Below, piece by piece: positions 9,492 to 17,732 of a stretch of DNA of 64,000 nucleotides (positions are counted from its first letter, which is position 1; the number at the start of each line of letters is the position of its first letter). Source of the stretch: Dulcicalothrix desertica PCC 7102 (GTDB taxonomy: Bacteria; Cyanobacteriota; Cyanobacteriia; Cyanobacteriales; Nostocaceae). Position numbers and translations under genes: made by a program. Where the stretch lies: contig NZ_RSCL01000002.1 of assembly GCF_003991905.1 (NCBI RefSeq), positions 49,638-113,637 on the forward strand, in the 5' to 3' direction. Under the pieces are notes generated by a model. The model did no database searches. It saw nothing but the letters and a program-made list of their open reading frames with translations, and had not been told where the DNA came from.

Positions 9492-9592
9492 TTTATCCTG
9501 ATACAGTTAATTGCTTGACGAATACAAATATATAGATGCACCCTGATTAACCTCTAGTCCCCCAGTTACTTGTTAGCTGGGGTTTTTTTGTG
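9492..9592 (+). ncRNA. Candidate small RNA / attenuator unit 2 with intrinsic terminator
   Basis: Tandem homologue of unit 1: ttatcctgata at 9493, tagatgcaccctgatt at 9533-9548, then the strong terminator stem ccccagtta-cttg-ttagctgggg with seven T (9559-9589). The stem sequence differs from unit 1 while the structure is kept, the pattern expected of duplicated structured RNAs. Expression is untested. Confidence 0.45.
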
Positions 9593-9722
9593 ATCAAAGG
9601 AGTAACTGTTTAGGGGCGCCGACTTGAGTGAGTAGTTATTGAACACAAATTGAACTGGATAGTGAATATTGGGTTAAGACAAACTAAATCTATCGAATTT
9701 AAAGTATTTTTTGTCTTTACAT

Positions 9723-10367
9723 ATGATGAACTATTCAAACGGGTTACAAAAATTGTCGCGTCGTGGAGTTGTGGTGAGTGGGGTAATTGCAGGCGCCGCT
9801 ACAGCTTTAGGTTTGCCGCTAATTGGTGAAAGCGCTGAAGCGCTTACAACCAGCGCGAAACGGAATGATTTGAAAATTTTGAATAATGCGCTTTACTATG
9901 AGCATCAAGCTATTTGGGCTTATAGTTTTGCGGCAGGAAAGTTGACTAATACTGATGTTGGTAAAGCAGTTTTGGCTCTTGCGTTGCGTAACCAAGCTGA
10001 CCATAAAAAACATCGTGATGCTTTAGCTACTGCTGTTAGTAGTTTGGGTGGTAATCCTGTTAAAGCTGAGTCTAGCTATGATGTTTCGTCTTATATCAAA
10101 AAGGGTGAAGGTAATATTGACAGTGATGTGAATATTGCTAAGTTGGCTCTGGCTTTAGAAGTTGATGCGGCAATTGCCTATACTTTGGAAGCTGCTAAAC
10201 TCAAAACTCCTAAGTTAGTTACAGTTGGCGCCAGTATTGGCTCTACTGAGTCTGCACATGCTGCGGCAATTCGTGCCACTTTTAGAGCGTTGGGAGTTGG
10301 TATAGAGATTGTGCCAGCAGCTTTTGTCAGCGTGGAAACTCGTAATGCTTGGGTATTGAAAGTGTAA
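9723..10367 (+). CDS. Exported ferritin-like domain protein with Tat-type leader
   Basis: Start taken at ATG 9723; an upstream TTG is possible but would only add residues in front of the leader. The N-terminus 'LSRRGVVVSG' (Arg13-Arg14) followed by a hydrophobic stretch is a twin-arginine-type signal. The mature part is an all-helical ferritin-like bundle, with metal-ligand candidates E60-H61, D93-H94, H97, E146 and E176-x-x-H179 in the four-helix arrangement. Such exported ferritin-like proteins (DUF4439-like, desiccation-related group) are thought to bind a di-metal centre, but the reaction is unknown. The transporter gene begins only 25 bases downstream, so the two are likely co-transcribed. 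Confidence 0.8.
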   Translation: MMNYSNGLQKLSRRGVVVSGVIAGAATALGLPLIGESAEALTTSAKRNDLKILNNALYYEHQAIWAYSFAAGKLTNTDVGKAVLALALRNQADHKKHRDALATAVSSLGGNPVKAESSYDVSSYIKKGEGNIDSDVNIAKLALALEVDAAIAYTLEAAKLKTPKLVTVGASIGSTESAHAAAIRATFRALGVGIEIVPAAFVSVETRNAWVLKV

Positions 10368-10392
10368 TTTGTAAAAATAAAACCTAACCAAT

Positions 10393-11586
10393 ATGCAGTT
10401 CAGAGTTTCTCAATCATCTATATTATGGCGCCAAGTTGTAGGATTATCGGCAATATTAGCGGCAGTAATGTTTAGCTGGATGGCTTATAGTCTTTATCAA
10501 CCCAAGATTCTCCAAGAATTGGGGTTTGTCAAACTTGCTGCATGGTTAGGAATTATTCAGGGGTTTTTAGGTGCAGTGCTTGAACCTTTCGTTGGAAGTG
10601 TTTCTGACCAAATTCAACGACGCTTTGGCAGTCGTTTACCAGTTATTACTACAGGTGTGACGTTAGCAGGGTTAATTTTTGTTGCGGTTGCAATATTGTT
10701 GCAATGGCAAATACCTGTTGTCATTCGTCCTTTTGTTCCTGTGTTAATGACTTTGTGGGTAATGTCAATGATTGTATTTCGGGGGCCAGTGGTTGCTTTA
10801 CTCAGACAAGCTGCACCTTTAGCTGCTTTACCCCAGGCAAATATGCTACTGACCGTTGTATTTGGATTAGTTGGCGCCTTATCTCCAATTATGACTGGTT
10901 TTCTCAATAGTATTGGTGGTTCTATTACTTTTATTTTAGGCGCCATTTCTTTAACTATTGGCGCCACTGTTTTATATACTTTGACTAATAGAGATGTTTT
11001 ATTTATAAATATTGAAGCTAGCAAATCTTTTATATCACTTAAAAATATTAGTATAATTTTTACAATTGGTTTAGGAGTTGGTTTAGAAATAAATTTACTG
11101 CTGAGAACTTTTCCTAAGATTATTCAACACTTATCTGGTATTCAAGCTAATTGGATTATATCAGGTATATTACTGCTTTCTGCTTTGACTGTAGTGCCCG
11201 CTGCAACATTGACTACTAAGTTAGGCGCCAAGTTAGCAATGAAACTAGGAATGTTAATTATTGTAATCTGCCTAGCCTTACTTTTATTTCAGTTGGGCAG
11301 TATGTTAGCGATAGGACTAATTTTAGTTGCTGGATTTGGTTTTGGATTAGTTTTTGAAAGCCAAATTCCTTTAATTTTAGGAATGGTCGCTAGTGATAGA
11401 GCAGGTTTGGGGACGGGTTTATACTTTGGTGGAATTGGTGCAGCTGGCGCCTTGATTTCAATTTTGTTACAATTAGTAAACTCCATTACACCTTTAAATC
11501 AACTTATTTGGGGCGCCGTGTCATCTCTTATTGTAATTTTATGCTTGGCAAATAATAAGATTTCCAACTTATCAGAGAAGTCATAA
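10393..11586 (+). CDS. MFS transporter
   Basis: 397 residues, almost entirely hydrophobic with about 12 predicted membrane helices. The conserved loop after helix 2, 'GSVSDQIQRRFGSR', matches the MFS signature G-x-x-x-D-x-x-x-R-R. The overall pattern recalls the GPH/sugar-cation symporter side of the superfamily, but the substrate cannot be read from sequence. It follows the ferritin-like gene by 25 bases, suggesting an operon; a metal- or substrate-related link is only inference. Confidence 0.85.
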   Translation: MQFRVSQSSILWRQVVGLSAILAAVMFSWMAYSLYQPKILQELGFVKLAAWLGIIQGFLGAVLEPFVGSVSDQIQRRFGSRLPVITTGVTLAGLIFVAVAILLQWQIPVVIRPFVPVLMTLWVMSMIVFRGPVVALLRQAAPLAALPQANMLLTVVFGLVGALSPIMTGFLNSIGGSITFILGAISLTIGATVLYTLTNRDVLFINIEASKSFISLKNISIIFTIGLGVGLEINLLLRTFPKIIQHLSGIQANWIISGILLLSALTVVPAATLTTKLGAKLAMKLGMLIIVICLALLLFQLGSMLAIGLILVAGFGFGLVFESQIPLILGMVASDRAGLGTGLYFGGIGAAGALISILLQLVNSITPLNQLIWGAVSSLIVILCLANNKISNLSEKS

Positions 11587-11616
11587 ATTTCAATCTTTAT
11601 AATAGTGTTTATAGAC

Positions 11617-11681
11617 AGAAACCTGGTTTCTTCGCTGATAGCATGTAATAAAAATAATGATTATGCATAGAAACCAGGTTT
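11617..11681. repeat. AGAAACCTGGTTTCT inverted pair
   Basis: agaaacctggtttct and agaaaccaggttt face each other about 38 bases apart between the MFS and VOC genes. It is one of six loci with this type of pair in the window (others near 29898, 30367, 49236 and 51435, and a single arm at 23947). Each arm is itself near-palindromic. Confidence 0.7.
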
Positions 11682-11722
11682 ATTTGCGATTTTATCATAT
11701 ATTATCTGGAGGCATTACCGTA

Positions 11723-12142
11723 ATGATTGATATTGGACTTACTCATATAGCACTCCCTGTATCAAACCTGGAACGAAGTGTTAAGTTTTATTCTACCTAT
11801 GCTCAAATGCAAGTTATTCATCAACGTATTGATGTAGAAACAGGTGTTGCTGTTGCTTGGATTTCTGACAATACTCGTCCTTTTGTAATTGTTTTGATTC
11901 AAAAAGATTCAGTACATCCCGTTCTTTCTCCGCTTGCTCATCTTGGGGTTGGTTGCAAAAGTCGCGAATATATGGATTCTTTATGTGACAAAGCACGACA
12001 AGAAGATTTATTAATTCAAGAACCTAAAGATTCTGGCTATCCAATTGGTTATTGGGCTTTTTTGCAAGACCCAGATGGTCATACGCTTGAACTATCTTAT
12101 GGGCAAGAAATTGGCTTGGTTGTAGAAAACAATTCCTTATGA
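11723..12142 (+). CDS. VOC (glyoxalase/dioxygenase-fold) family protein
   Basis: The start is placed at 11723 rather than 11657, because ggagg lies ten bases before this ATG and the family begins 'MIDIGLTHIALPVSNLERSVKFY'. The 139-residue product has the paired beta-alpha-beta-beta-beta modules of the vicinal oxygen chelate fold. Likely metal ligands are the His in 'LTHIALPV' and the C-terminal 'DPDGHTLELSY' (His, Glu). VOC proteins include glyoxalase I, fosfomycin-resistance enzymes and extradiol dioxygenases; the specific reaction is not evident. Its stop overlaps the stop of the convergent HEAT-repeat gene by six bases. Confidence 0.85.
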   Translation: MIDIGLTHIALPVSNLERSVKFYSTYAQMQVIHQRIDVETGVAVAWISDNTRPFVIVLIQKDSVHPVLSPLAHLGVGCKSREYMDSLCDKARQEDLLIQEPKDSGYPIGYWAFLQDPDGHTLELSYGQEIGLVVENNSL

Positions 12143-12829
12143 TTTAATTTTAGGCGCCTTAGATATAAGCGAGAGAGATGCTGTCACTCTATTTATTGGC
12201 TCTGTAGCAAATTTTCTACGTGGATTTTGTAGAACTCTTAAGCTAGTCTTTAATTCTGATATAACAATTTTTCTTTCAGACTCAGATAAAGACTCAAATA
12301 AAGGTTCAGATAAAGATAGCGGGGTAATATTAGTTTCTTTGTGGAGATTGGCAGCAATTTCTCCGATGTATGTAGCAGCAATATTAGCGACGTCTTTATC
12401 AGAATCATTAAGTGCAACCCGCAGAGCAGATAAAATTTTAGTTATTGGTATATTTATACTTCTTAAAGCTATAGCTGCATGGATACGCTCCCATTTACCT
12501 GGGTCATGTTGAAGCATTTTGATTAAAGCTGGGACTGCTTTTGTTGCTTTTTGTTTCATCAAACCCAATTGCCAAGCGGTACCGCGACGCATTAAATGGT
12601 TTGGACTTTCTAGTCTTTTTATGAAATCAGCTACGCATTGAGCATCATCATGACTGCAAGACTCAGGATTTTTATATTCAAGAAGCGACCTAGGTGATTC
12701 CGACGTATCTGGAAGTATTGGAGCTTCTGGAATTTTTGGTGATGAAGATTGTGCAAGAACATGACTTCCTAAACCAAGGAATGTCATGAGTGAGAAAAAA
12801 AGAATCCTAGATTTCTGCAAGTTTTTCAT
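12137..12829 (-). CDS. Exported HEAT-repeat protein
   Basis: 230 residues with a clear signal peptide (MKNLQKSRILFFSLMTFLGLGSHVLA). The mature part contains HEAT-type helical pairs, for example 'MRRGTAWQLGLM', 'AVPALIKMLQHDPGKWERIHAAIALRSI' split over two helices, and 'ALNDSDKDVANIAATYIGEIA'. Cys in 'ESCSHDDAQC' could form a disulfide. HEAT repeats are protein-binding scaffolds, so a periplasmic binding role is likely but the partner is unknown. It overlaps the VOC gene tail to tail. Confidence 0.75.
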   Translation of the reverse strand: MKNLQKSRILFFSLMTFLGLGSHVLAQSSSPKIPEAPILPDTSESPRSLLEYKNPESCSHDDAQCVADFIKRLESPNHLMRRGTAWQLGLMKQKATKAVPALIKMLQHDPGKWERIHAAIALRSINIPITKILSALRVALNDSDKDVANIAATYIGEIAANLHKETNITPLSLSEPLFESLSESERKIVISELKTSLRVLQNPRRKFATEPINRVTASLSLISKAPKIKS

Positions 12830-12916
12830 AGTTTTATTTTGTTGTTACTTATATTTAATTTTTTACCACTTAACAATGAATACTATATTGCAATTGAATT
12901 AAGATGTAAAGGTTTG

Positions 12917-12946
12917 AGGCGCCTTTCGGTTAAATTTGGCGCCTTG
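12917..12946. repeat. Inverted GGCGCC pair
   Basis: aggcgcc and ggcgcct face each other across about 14 bases (12918-12945), in the gap after the 3' end of the WD40 gene at 13013. It may fold as a terminator, though there is no T run on either strand. Confidence 0.35.
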
Positions 12947-13012
12947 ATATGTGGTTTAAATTCTAGATTTGTTTAATTGCGGAATTTAGCGTTGCGAACC
13001 ATAACATATACA

Positions 13013-15943
13013 TCAAATATCAAAATTGATATTCCAGATTTTAATTGTATTATCTATACTGGCAGAAATCAAGGTTTTGCCGTCTGGACTCCAAGCCACA
13101 TCTGTTACTGCAAGGCTATGTCCTGTTAGGGTTTCAATTAATTCACCTGTGGTTGTATTCCAGAGTTTGATGCTATTGTCTGCACTTGTAGAAGCGATAA
13201 TTTTACTTTTTGGCTTCCAAGCTATACCTGTGACTACATCTACATGTCCAGTTAAGGTTTTAAGTAATTTTCCTGTGGCTGTATCCCAGAGTTTGATTGT
13301 ATTATCCTCCCCTCCAGAAGCAAGAGTTTTACTGTCACCACTCCAAGCGATTTTCCATATATTATTGGTATATTCAGTTATAGTTTTGATTAATTTTCCT
13401 GTGGTTGTATTCCAAACTTTGATGTTATTCGTCCAAGAAATAGTGTCTGGATCATGGAGATTTTCACCATCGATTCCTGTAGAAGCAAGAGTTTTACCGT
13501 CAGCACTCCAAGTAACATTTCTTAGAGAATCACTATATGCATTCACGGTTTTAATTAATTGACCTGTGGCTACATTCCAAAATTTAATGGTTTTGTCTGA
13601 ACTGGCGGAGGCAAGAGTTTTACTGTCGGCACTCCAAGTAATATCAACAACTGTATATTTATGCCCAGTCAAAGTTTGAATTAATTTACCTGTAGTCGCA
13701 TCCCAAAGTTTGATAGTTGTATCTGCGCTAGCTGAAGCAAGTGTCTTATTATCAGGACTCCATGTTACATCTAAAACAGCATTATTATGTCCAGTTAGGG
13801 TTTGGATTAATTTACTTGTGGATGCATTCCAAAGTTTGATGGTTTTGTCTAGACTGGCAGAAGCAATAGTTTTACCGTCGCTACTCCATGCCACACTATT
13901 AACAACATCGCTATGTCCAATTAATGTTTTGTTTTCTTTCGTTGGTTTGTTTGTAATTAACTCTGTTTCATTTTTAGCAAAGTTATTAAAATCTATATCC
14001 CAGATTTTAATGGTTTTGAATGCCTTTCCAGAAGCTAGTTTTTTACCATCGCGACTCCAAGCTACATTCCAAGACACAGGTATATTGATGCCAACAGTTT
14101 TGAGTGATTTACCTGTGGATACGTCCCAAAGTTTAATAGTTTTGTCTTGACTTACAGAAGTAAGATTACCATTATTATTCCAAACGACATCAATAACTGT
14201 ACTGCTATGTCCAGCCAAGGTTTTAATTAATTTACCTGTAGATATATCCCAGAGTTTGATGGTTTTATCGCCACTGGCAGAAGCAAGGGTTTTACCGTCA
14301 TAACTCCAAGCCATACCGTTAGTAAAAGTACCATCTGGTACGTCATTAACTCCTACATTGGTATGTCCTGTCAAGGTTTTGATTAAATTACCCGTGGTTT
14401 TATCCCAGAGTTTGATGGTATTATCGTTAGCCGCAGAAGCTAGTATTTGACCGTCTACGCTCCAAGCTACACTACTGATGTAAGAATTACTATGCCCTGC
14501 TAAGGTTTTAATTAATTTTCCTGTGGTTGCATCCCAAAGTGTTATGGCGCCATCATTTCCTGCAACTGCGAGAGTTTTACCGTCTGCGCTCCAAGTTAAA
14601 CCATTACTTGCTTTACTTGTAAAAGTTTTAATTAATTTACCAGTGGTTGTATCCCAAATAATAACTTCGCTCCCATTACTAGAAGCAAGGGTTTTATTGT
14701 CAGCACTCCATGATACGTTTAAGGCGCCATATTTGTGTCCACTCAGGGTTTTAATTAATTTACCTGTGGTTCCATCCCAAAGTTTAATGGTTTTATCGCC
14801 ACTAGCAGAAGCAAGAATTTTACCGTCATAACTCCAAGCAGTATCATCAACGTCACTGCTATGCCCATTTAAAGTTACTTTTTCTGTAACTTCTTCATCT
14901 TTGACTAAATTATTTAAATCCCAAAGTTTAATAGTTTTGTCTTGGCTTGCAGAAACGAGAGTTTTACCATCCTGACTCCAAGATACACTCATAACAGGAT
15001 TATTATGTCCAGCTAGGGTTTTTATACGTTTACCCGTGGTATCCCAAAGTTTGATTGTATTATCCACACCCGCAGAAGCGAGAATTTTGCTATCTCTACT
15101 CCATGCTACACTTGTGGCGCCGTAACCGTGTCCATAAAGGTTTTTGATTAATTCACCTGTAGTTGCGTTCCAGAGTTTGATAGTTTGGTCATCGCTAGCA
15201 GAAGCAATCATTTTACCATCGCCACTCCAAGCGACACTGCTGAGATAACCCATATGTCCATAAAGAGTTTTGAGTCGCTTACCAGTAGTAACATCCCAAA
15301 TAGCAGTACTATCTAAGCTTGCAGCAGCAATGTTTTTGCCGTCGGGACTCCAAGCTACACCAACAACTGCATAGCTATGATTTAATGTTTGAATTAATTT
15401 ACCTGTAGTTGCATCCCAGATATTGACGTTGTTATCTAAACCACTAGAAGCAATAGTTTTACCGTCTGGACTCCAAGCTAAACTGCGAATACTATTATGT
15501 TTTGCTAAGGTTTTGATTAAGTTACCTGTGGATACATCCCAAAGTTTGATGGTGTCGTCGAAACCGCTAGAAGCAATAGTTTTACCGTCTGGACTCCAAG
15601 ATATAGTATTGGCGCCGCCATTATGCCCAGTCAGAGTTGTGATTAACTTATTCGTGCTTGCATCCCAAAGTTTAATACTGTTATCGTGGCTTGCAGAAGC
15701 AATAATTTTGCCGTTGGGACTCCAGGTAACAGCATTGACGACATTGCTATGACCAGCTAAAGTTCTTGGTTCTGTTGTCATAATTTGATTGTTTGCTATT
15801 AAACTTTTGCTTTGACTGAAAATTGTTTGAGAATAACTTATTTGTGCTTGACAAGATAAAGTTATAGTGAGTGCAGCTACTCCAAACCCCACTGCAATAT
15901 TTTTACTACAATTAACCATCTCAAAAAATCTTCGTAAATCCAT
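13013..15943 (-). CDS. Exported WD40 protein with 21 repeats (three propellers)
   Basis: 976 residues. The N-terminus has a signal-type hydrophobic stretch (AVGFGVAALTITLSC, about residues 17-31). From about residue 60 the protein consists of WD40 repeats ending 'IKLWD/N'. I count 21, which fits three seven-bladed beta-propellers. The blades have an unusual consistent 'AWSPDGKTLASAS' core. No enzymatic domain is visible, so it is probably a periplasmic or surface protein-binding scaffold. Blades 10, 13, 14 and 18 are degenerate or carry insertions. A second ATG eight codons in is an alternative start. Long open frames on the opposite strand across this gene are reflections of the repeats. Confidence 0.88.
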   Translation of the reverse strand: MDLRRFFEMVNCSKNIAVGFGVAALTITLSCQAQISYSQTIFSQSKSLIANNQIMTTEPRTLAGHSNVVNAVTWSPNGKIIASASHDNSIKLWDASTNKLITTLTGHNGGANTISWSPDGKTIASSGFDDTIKLWDVSTGNLIKTLAKHNSIRSLAWSPDGKTIASSGLDNNVNIWDATTGKLIQTLNHSYAVVGVAWSPDGKNIAAASLDSTAIWDVTTGKRLKTLYGHMGYLSSVAWSGDGKMIASASDDQTIKLWNATTGELIKNLYGHGYGATSVAWSRDSKILASAGVDNTIKLWDTTGKRIKTLAGHNNPVMSVSWSQDGKTLVSASQDKTIKLWDLNNLVKDEEVTEKVTLNGHSSDVDDTAWSYDGKILASASGDKTIKLWDGTTGKLIKTLSGHKYGALNVSWSADNKTLASSNGSEVIIWDTTTGKLIKTFTSKASNGLTWSADGKTLAVAGNDGAITLWDATTGKLIKTLAGHSNSYISSVAWSVDGQILASAANDNTIKLWDKTTGNLIKTLTGHTNVGVNDVPDGTFTNGMAWSYDGKTLASASGDKTIKLWDISTGKLIKTLAGHSSTVIDVVWNNNGNLTSVSQDKTIKLWDVSTGKSLKTVGINIPVSWNVAWSRDGKKLASGKAFKTIKIWDIDFNNFAKNETELITNKPTKENKTLIGHSDVVNSVAWSSDGKTIASASLDKTIKLWNASTSKLIQTLTGHNNAVLDVTWSPDNKTLASASADTTIKLWDATTGKLIQTLTGHKYTVVDITWSADSKTLASASSDKTIKFWNVATGQLIKTVNAYSDSLRNVTWSADGKTLASTGIDGENLHDPDTISWTNNIKVWNTTTGKLIKTITEYTNNIWKIAWSGDSKTLASGGEDNTIKLWDTATGKLLKTLTGHVDVVTGIAWKPKSKIIASTSADNSIKLWNTTTGELIETLTGHSLAVTDVAWSPDGKTLISASIDNTIKIWNINFDI

Positions 15944-16260
15944 AGCTATTGCCGTTTATAAAAAGCAAATATTGATGCTGATATGTAGTATGAGCATACA
16001 ATTCGCTGCTTTAGTGTTGTTATTCTCAATATACTTCTATAGCTTTCTAAACAAGTATTCCACTTGTGCAGGAATATAAACTGTCATTAGCCATGTAGCG
16101 AGCATTATTCAATATACTTCACCCTACTTCACCCTACTTCGTAATCTATACAAATAGTTTTTAATTTTAGGCGCCGGAGATATTAGAATTATTTTCATAG
16201 CTATAAATAGCCATTTCTAGACTTGCACAAAACTTATGTACTATATCTTTAATTTTCTAC
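15944..16260. other. Intergenic region
   Basis: Divergent gap between the WD40 gene and the serpin gene, so promoters for both should lie here. I could not pick convincing boxes. The only visible structure is a short direct repeat of about nine bases (ttcaccctac, 16118-16140). Confidence 0.4.
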
Positions 16261-17391
16261 ATGTATAATATGGTTGTAAATAAATTAATTTCAGCATACG
16301 AAAGCTTTAGTTTCCAGTTACTATTGCTATTACTAAAACAAGACCCTAACACAAACGTGTTTATATCGCCTTTTAGTGTAGCAATAGCTTTTGCAATGGT
16401 GTATAATGGTGCGCGCGGAACAACAGAGCAAACAATCGCTAAGGTTTTAGGATTCAAAGGGTTAAATATACAAGAAATTAATGCCGCTAACAAATTCCTA
16501 ATGTCAATAGGAAACAATACTGATACTCATAACCAATTAGGATTTGCAAATTCACTCTGGGTAAGACCCGATATTTCACTAAATAATAATTTTGTTCAGC
16601 AACTACAAGAAGCTTATAATAGCAAGGTTGCAAATCTAGATTTTCCTCATCCCGGCGCCGCTATAACTATAAATCAATGGGTAGAAGAGAAAACTCAGGA
16701 TAAAATTAAACAATTAGTTACACCAGATGACATTGTAAACGCAATTTTAGTTCTAATTAATACAATTTATTTTAAAGGAACATGGACGTATCTATTTGAT
16801 AAACAGAAGACAAAAGAGCAAAGTTTTTCCTTACCCGATGGTAGCCAGAAGTCACACCCTATGATGTCACAGTCAGGGCAATATCTATATTACGAAACTG
16901 AAAAATTTCAGGCTGTCAGCTTACCTTACGGAGATAGGCGCCTTAGCATGTACATTTTTCTTCCCAAATTATCATTTTCGATAAAAGAATTTCAACAGCT
17001 TCTCACTGTGGAAAATTGGCGAAGCTGGATATTTCAGTTTAATGAAATGGAGGGCGATATTGTTCTGCCTCGTTTCAAGATTGAATATGGCAAAATTTTA
17101 AATGATGCTTTGATTAATCTTGGTATGGGCGAAGCTTTTTCTGTTGATGTCAACTTTGAAGGTATAGGAGCGGGAAATTTAACAATTAGCAAAGTTATTC
17201 ATAAAGCGATTATTGAGGTTAACGAAGAGGGAACTGAAGCTGCTGCTGCGACTGCTATTACAATGGTAAGAAGTATGGGGTTTACGTCTAAATTTAGAAT
17301 GATTATTGACCGCCCGTTCTTTCATGCAATTCGCGATAACCAAACTGGCGCCTTGCTATTCATGGGTTTTGTTTTTAACCCAGTAGAATAA
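16261..17391 (+). CDS. Serpin (serine protease inhibitor family)
   Basis: 376 residues, normal serpin length, with no signal peptide, so probably cytoplasmic. Conserved parts are 'NVFISPFSVAIAFAMVYNGA' (helix B region), 'LINTIYFKGTW' (strand 3A), 'MYIFLPK', 'LPRFKIEYG' and the C-terminal 'RPFFHAIRDNQTGALLFMG'. The reactive-centre hinge 'EEGTEAAAATA' (Gly324 as P15, small residues P12-P9) is of the inhibitory type that can insert as a beta-strand and trap a protease. By standard spacing P1 falls at Ser338 (P2 Arg337); if shifted one residue, Arg is P1 and a trypsin-like target is likely. Serpins are uncommon in bacteria but known in cyanobacteria. Confidence 0.95.
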   Translation: MYNMVVNKLISAYESFSFQLLLLLLKQDPNTNVFISPFSVAIAFAMVYNGARGTTEQTIAKVLGFKGLNIQEINAANKFLMSIGNNTDTHNQLGFANSLWVRPDISLNNNFVQQLQEAYNSKVANLDFPHPGAAITINQWVEEKTQDKIKQLVTPDDIVNAILVLINTIYFKGTWTYLFDKQKTKEQSFSLPDGSQKSHPMMSQSGQYLYYETEKFQAVSLPYGDRRLSMYIFLPKLSFSIKEFQQLLTVENWRSWIFQFNEMEGDIVLPRFKIEYGKILNDALINLGMGEAFSVDVNFEGIGAGNLTISKVIHKAIIEVNEEGTEAAAATAITMVRSMGFTSKFRMIIDRPFFHAIRDNQTGALLFMGFVFNPVE

Positions 17392-17434
17392 ATACAAAAA
17401 AGACGCAATTTATCATAGCGTTGAAAACCATATT

Positions 17435-17732
17435 GGCAACGGATTATTAACGGATGTAACGGATAGTTTATTTTATCGAGCCAATATTTTTGTGCCTAAT
17501 ATACTGGGGACGGATTACAATTTTACTTTTAAATAAAGTCAAAATCTTAAAGATGCTACCCTACCCTTCGGGATATCCTACCCTGCGGGAAAACTCCGTT
17601 TACGGATAACGCGAAAACTGCGTTAACGTTCCTCAGCATGACGTGAGATGCTTCGTTCCTCAGCATGACATTAGTACATATTTTACCCGTTTACAGTATA
17701 ACTTATCCGTTACATCCGTTATATCCGTTGCC
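17435..17732. mobile_element. MITE-like element with about 34-bp terminal inverted repeats
   Basis: Left arm 17435-17471 begins ggcaacggat and contains aacggatgtaacggata. The right arm 17698-17732 is its near-perfect inverse, ending atccgttgcc. The 298-bp element has no coding capacity; its interior carries hairpin-forming blocks (gggaaaactccgtttacg, gcgaaaactgcgttaacg, and two copies of gttcctcagcatgac). It ends exactly before the stop codon of the desaturase gene. Parts recur at 4420-4566, and the arm motif recurs at 9410-9490. Confidence 0.7.

Noticed and set aside
13026..15752. Several open frames of 100-180 codons on the plus strand across the exported WD40 gene
   Set aside because: They are reflections of the repeated WD40 codons (monotonous Leu/Ser/Val text), have no start signals and no domain character. 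The same applies to plus-strand frames at 768-1049 and 19095-20840.
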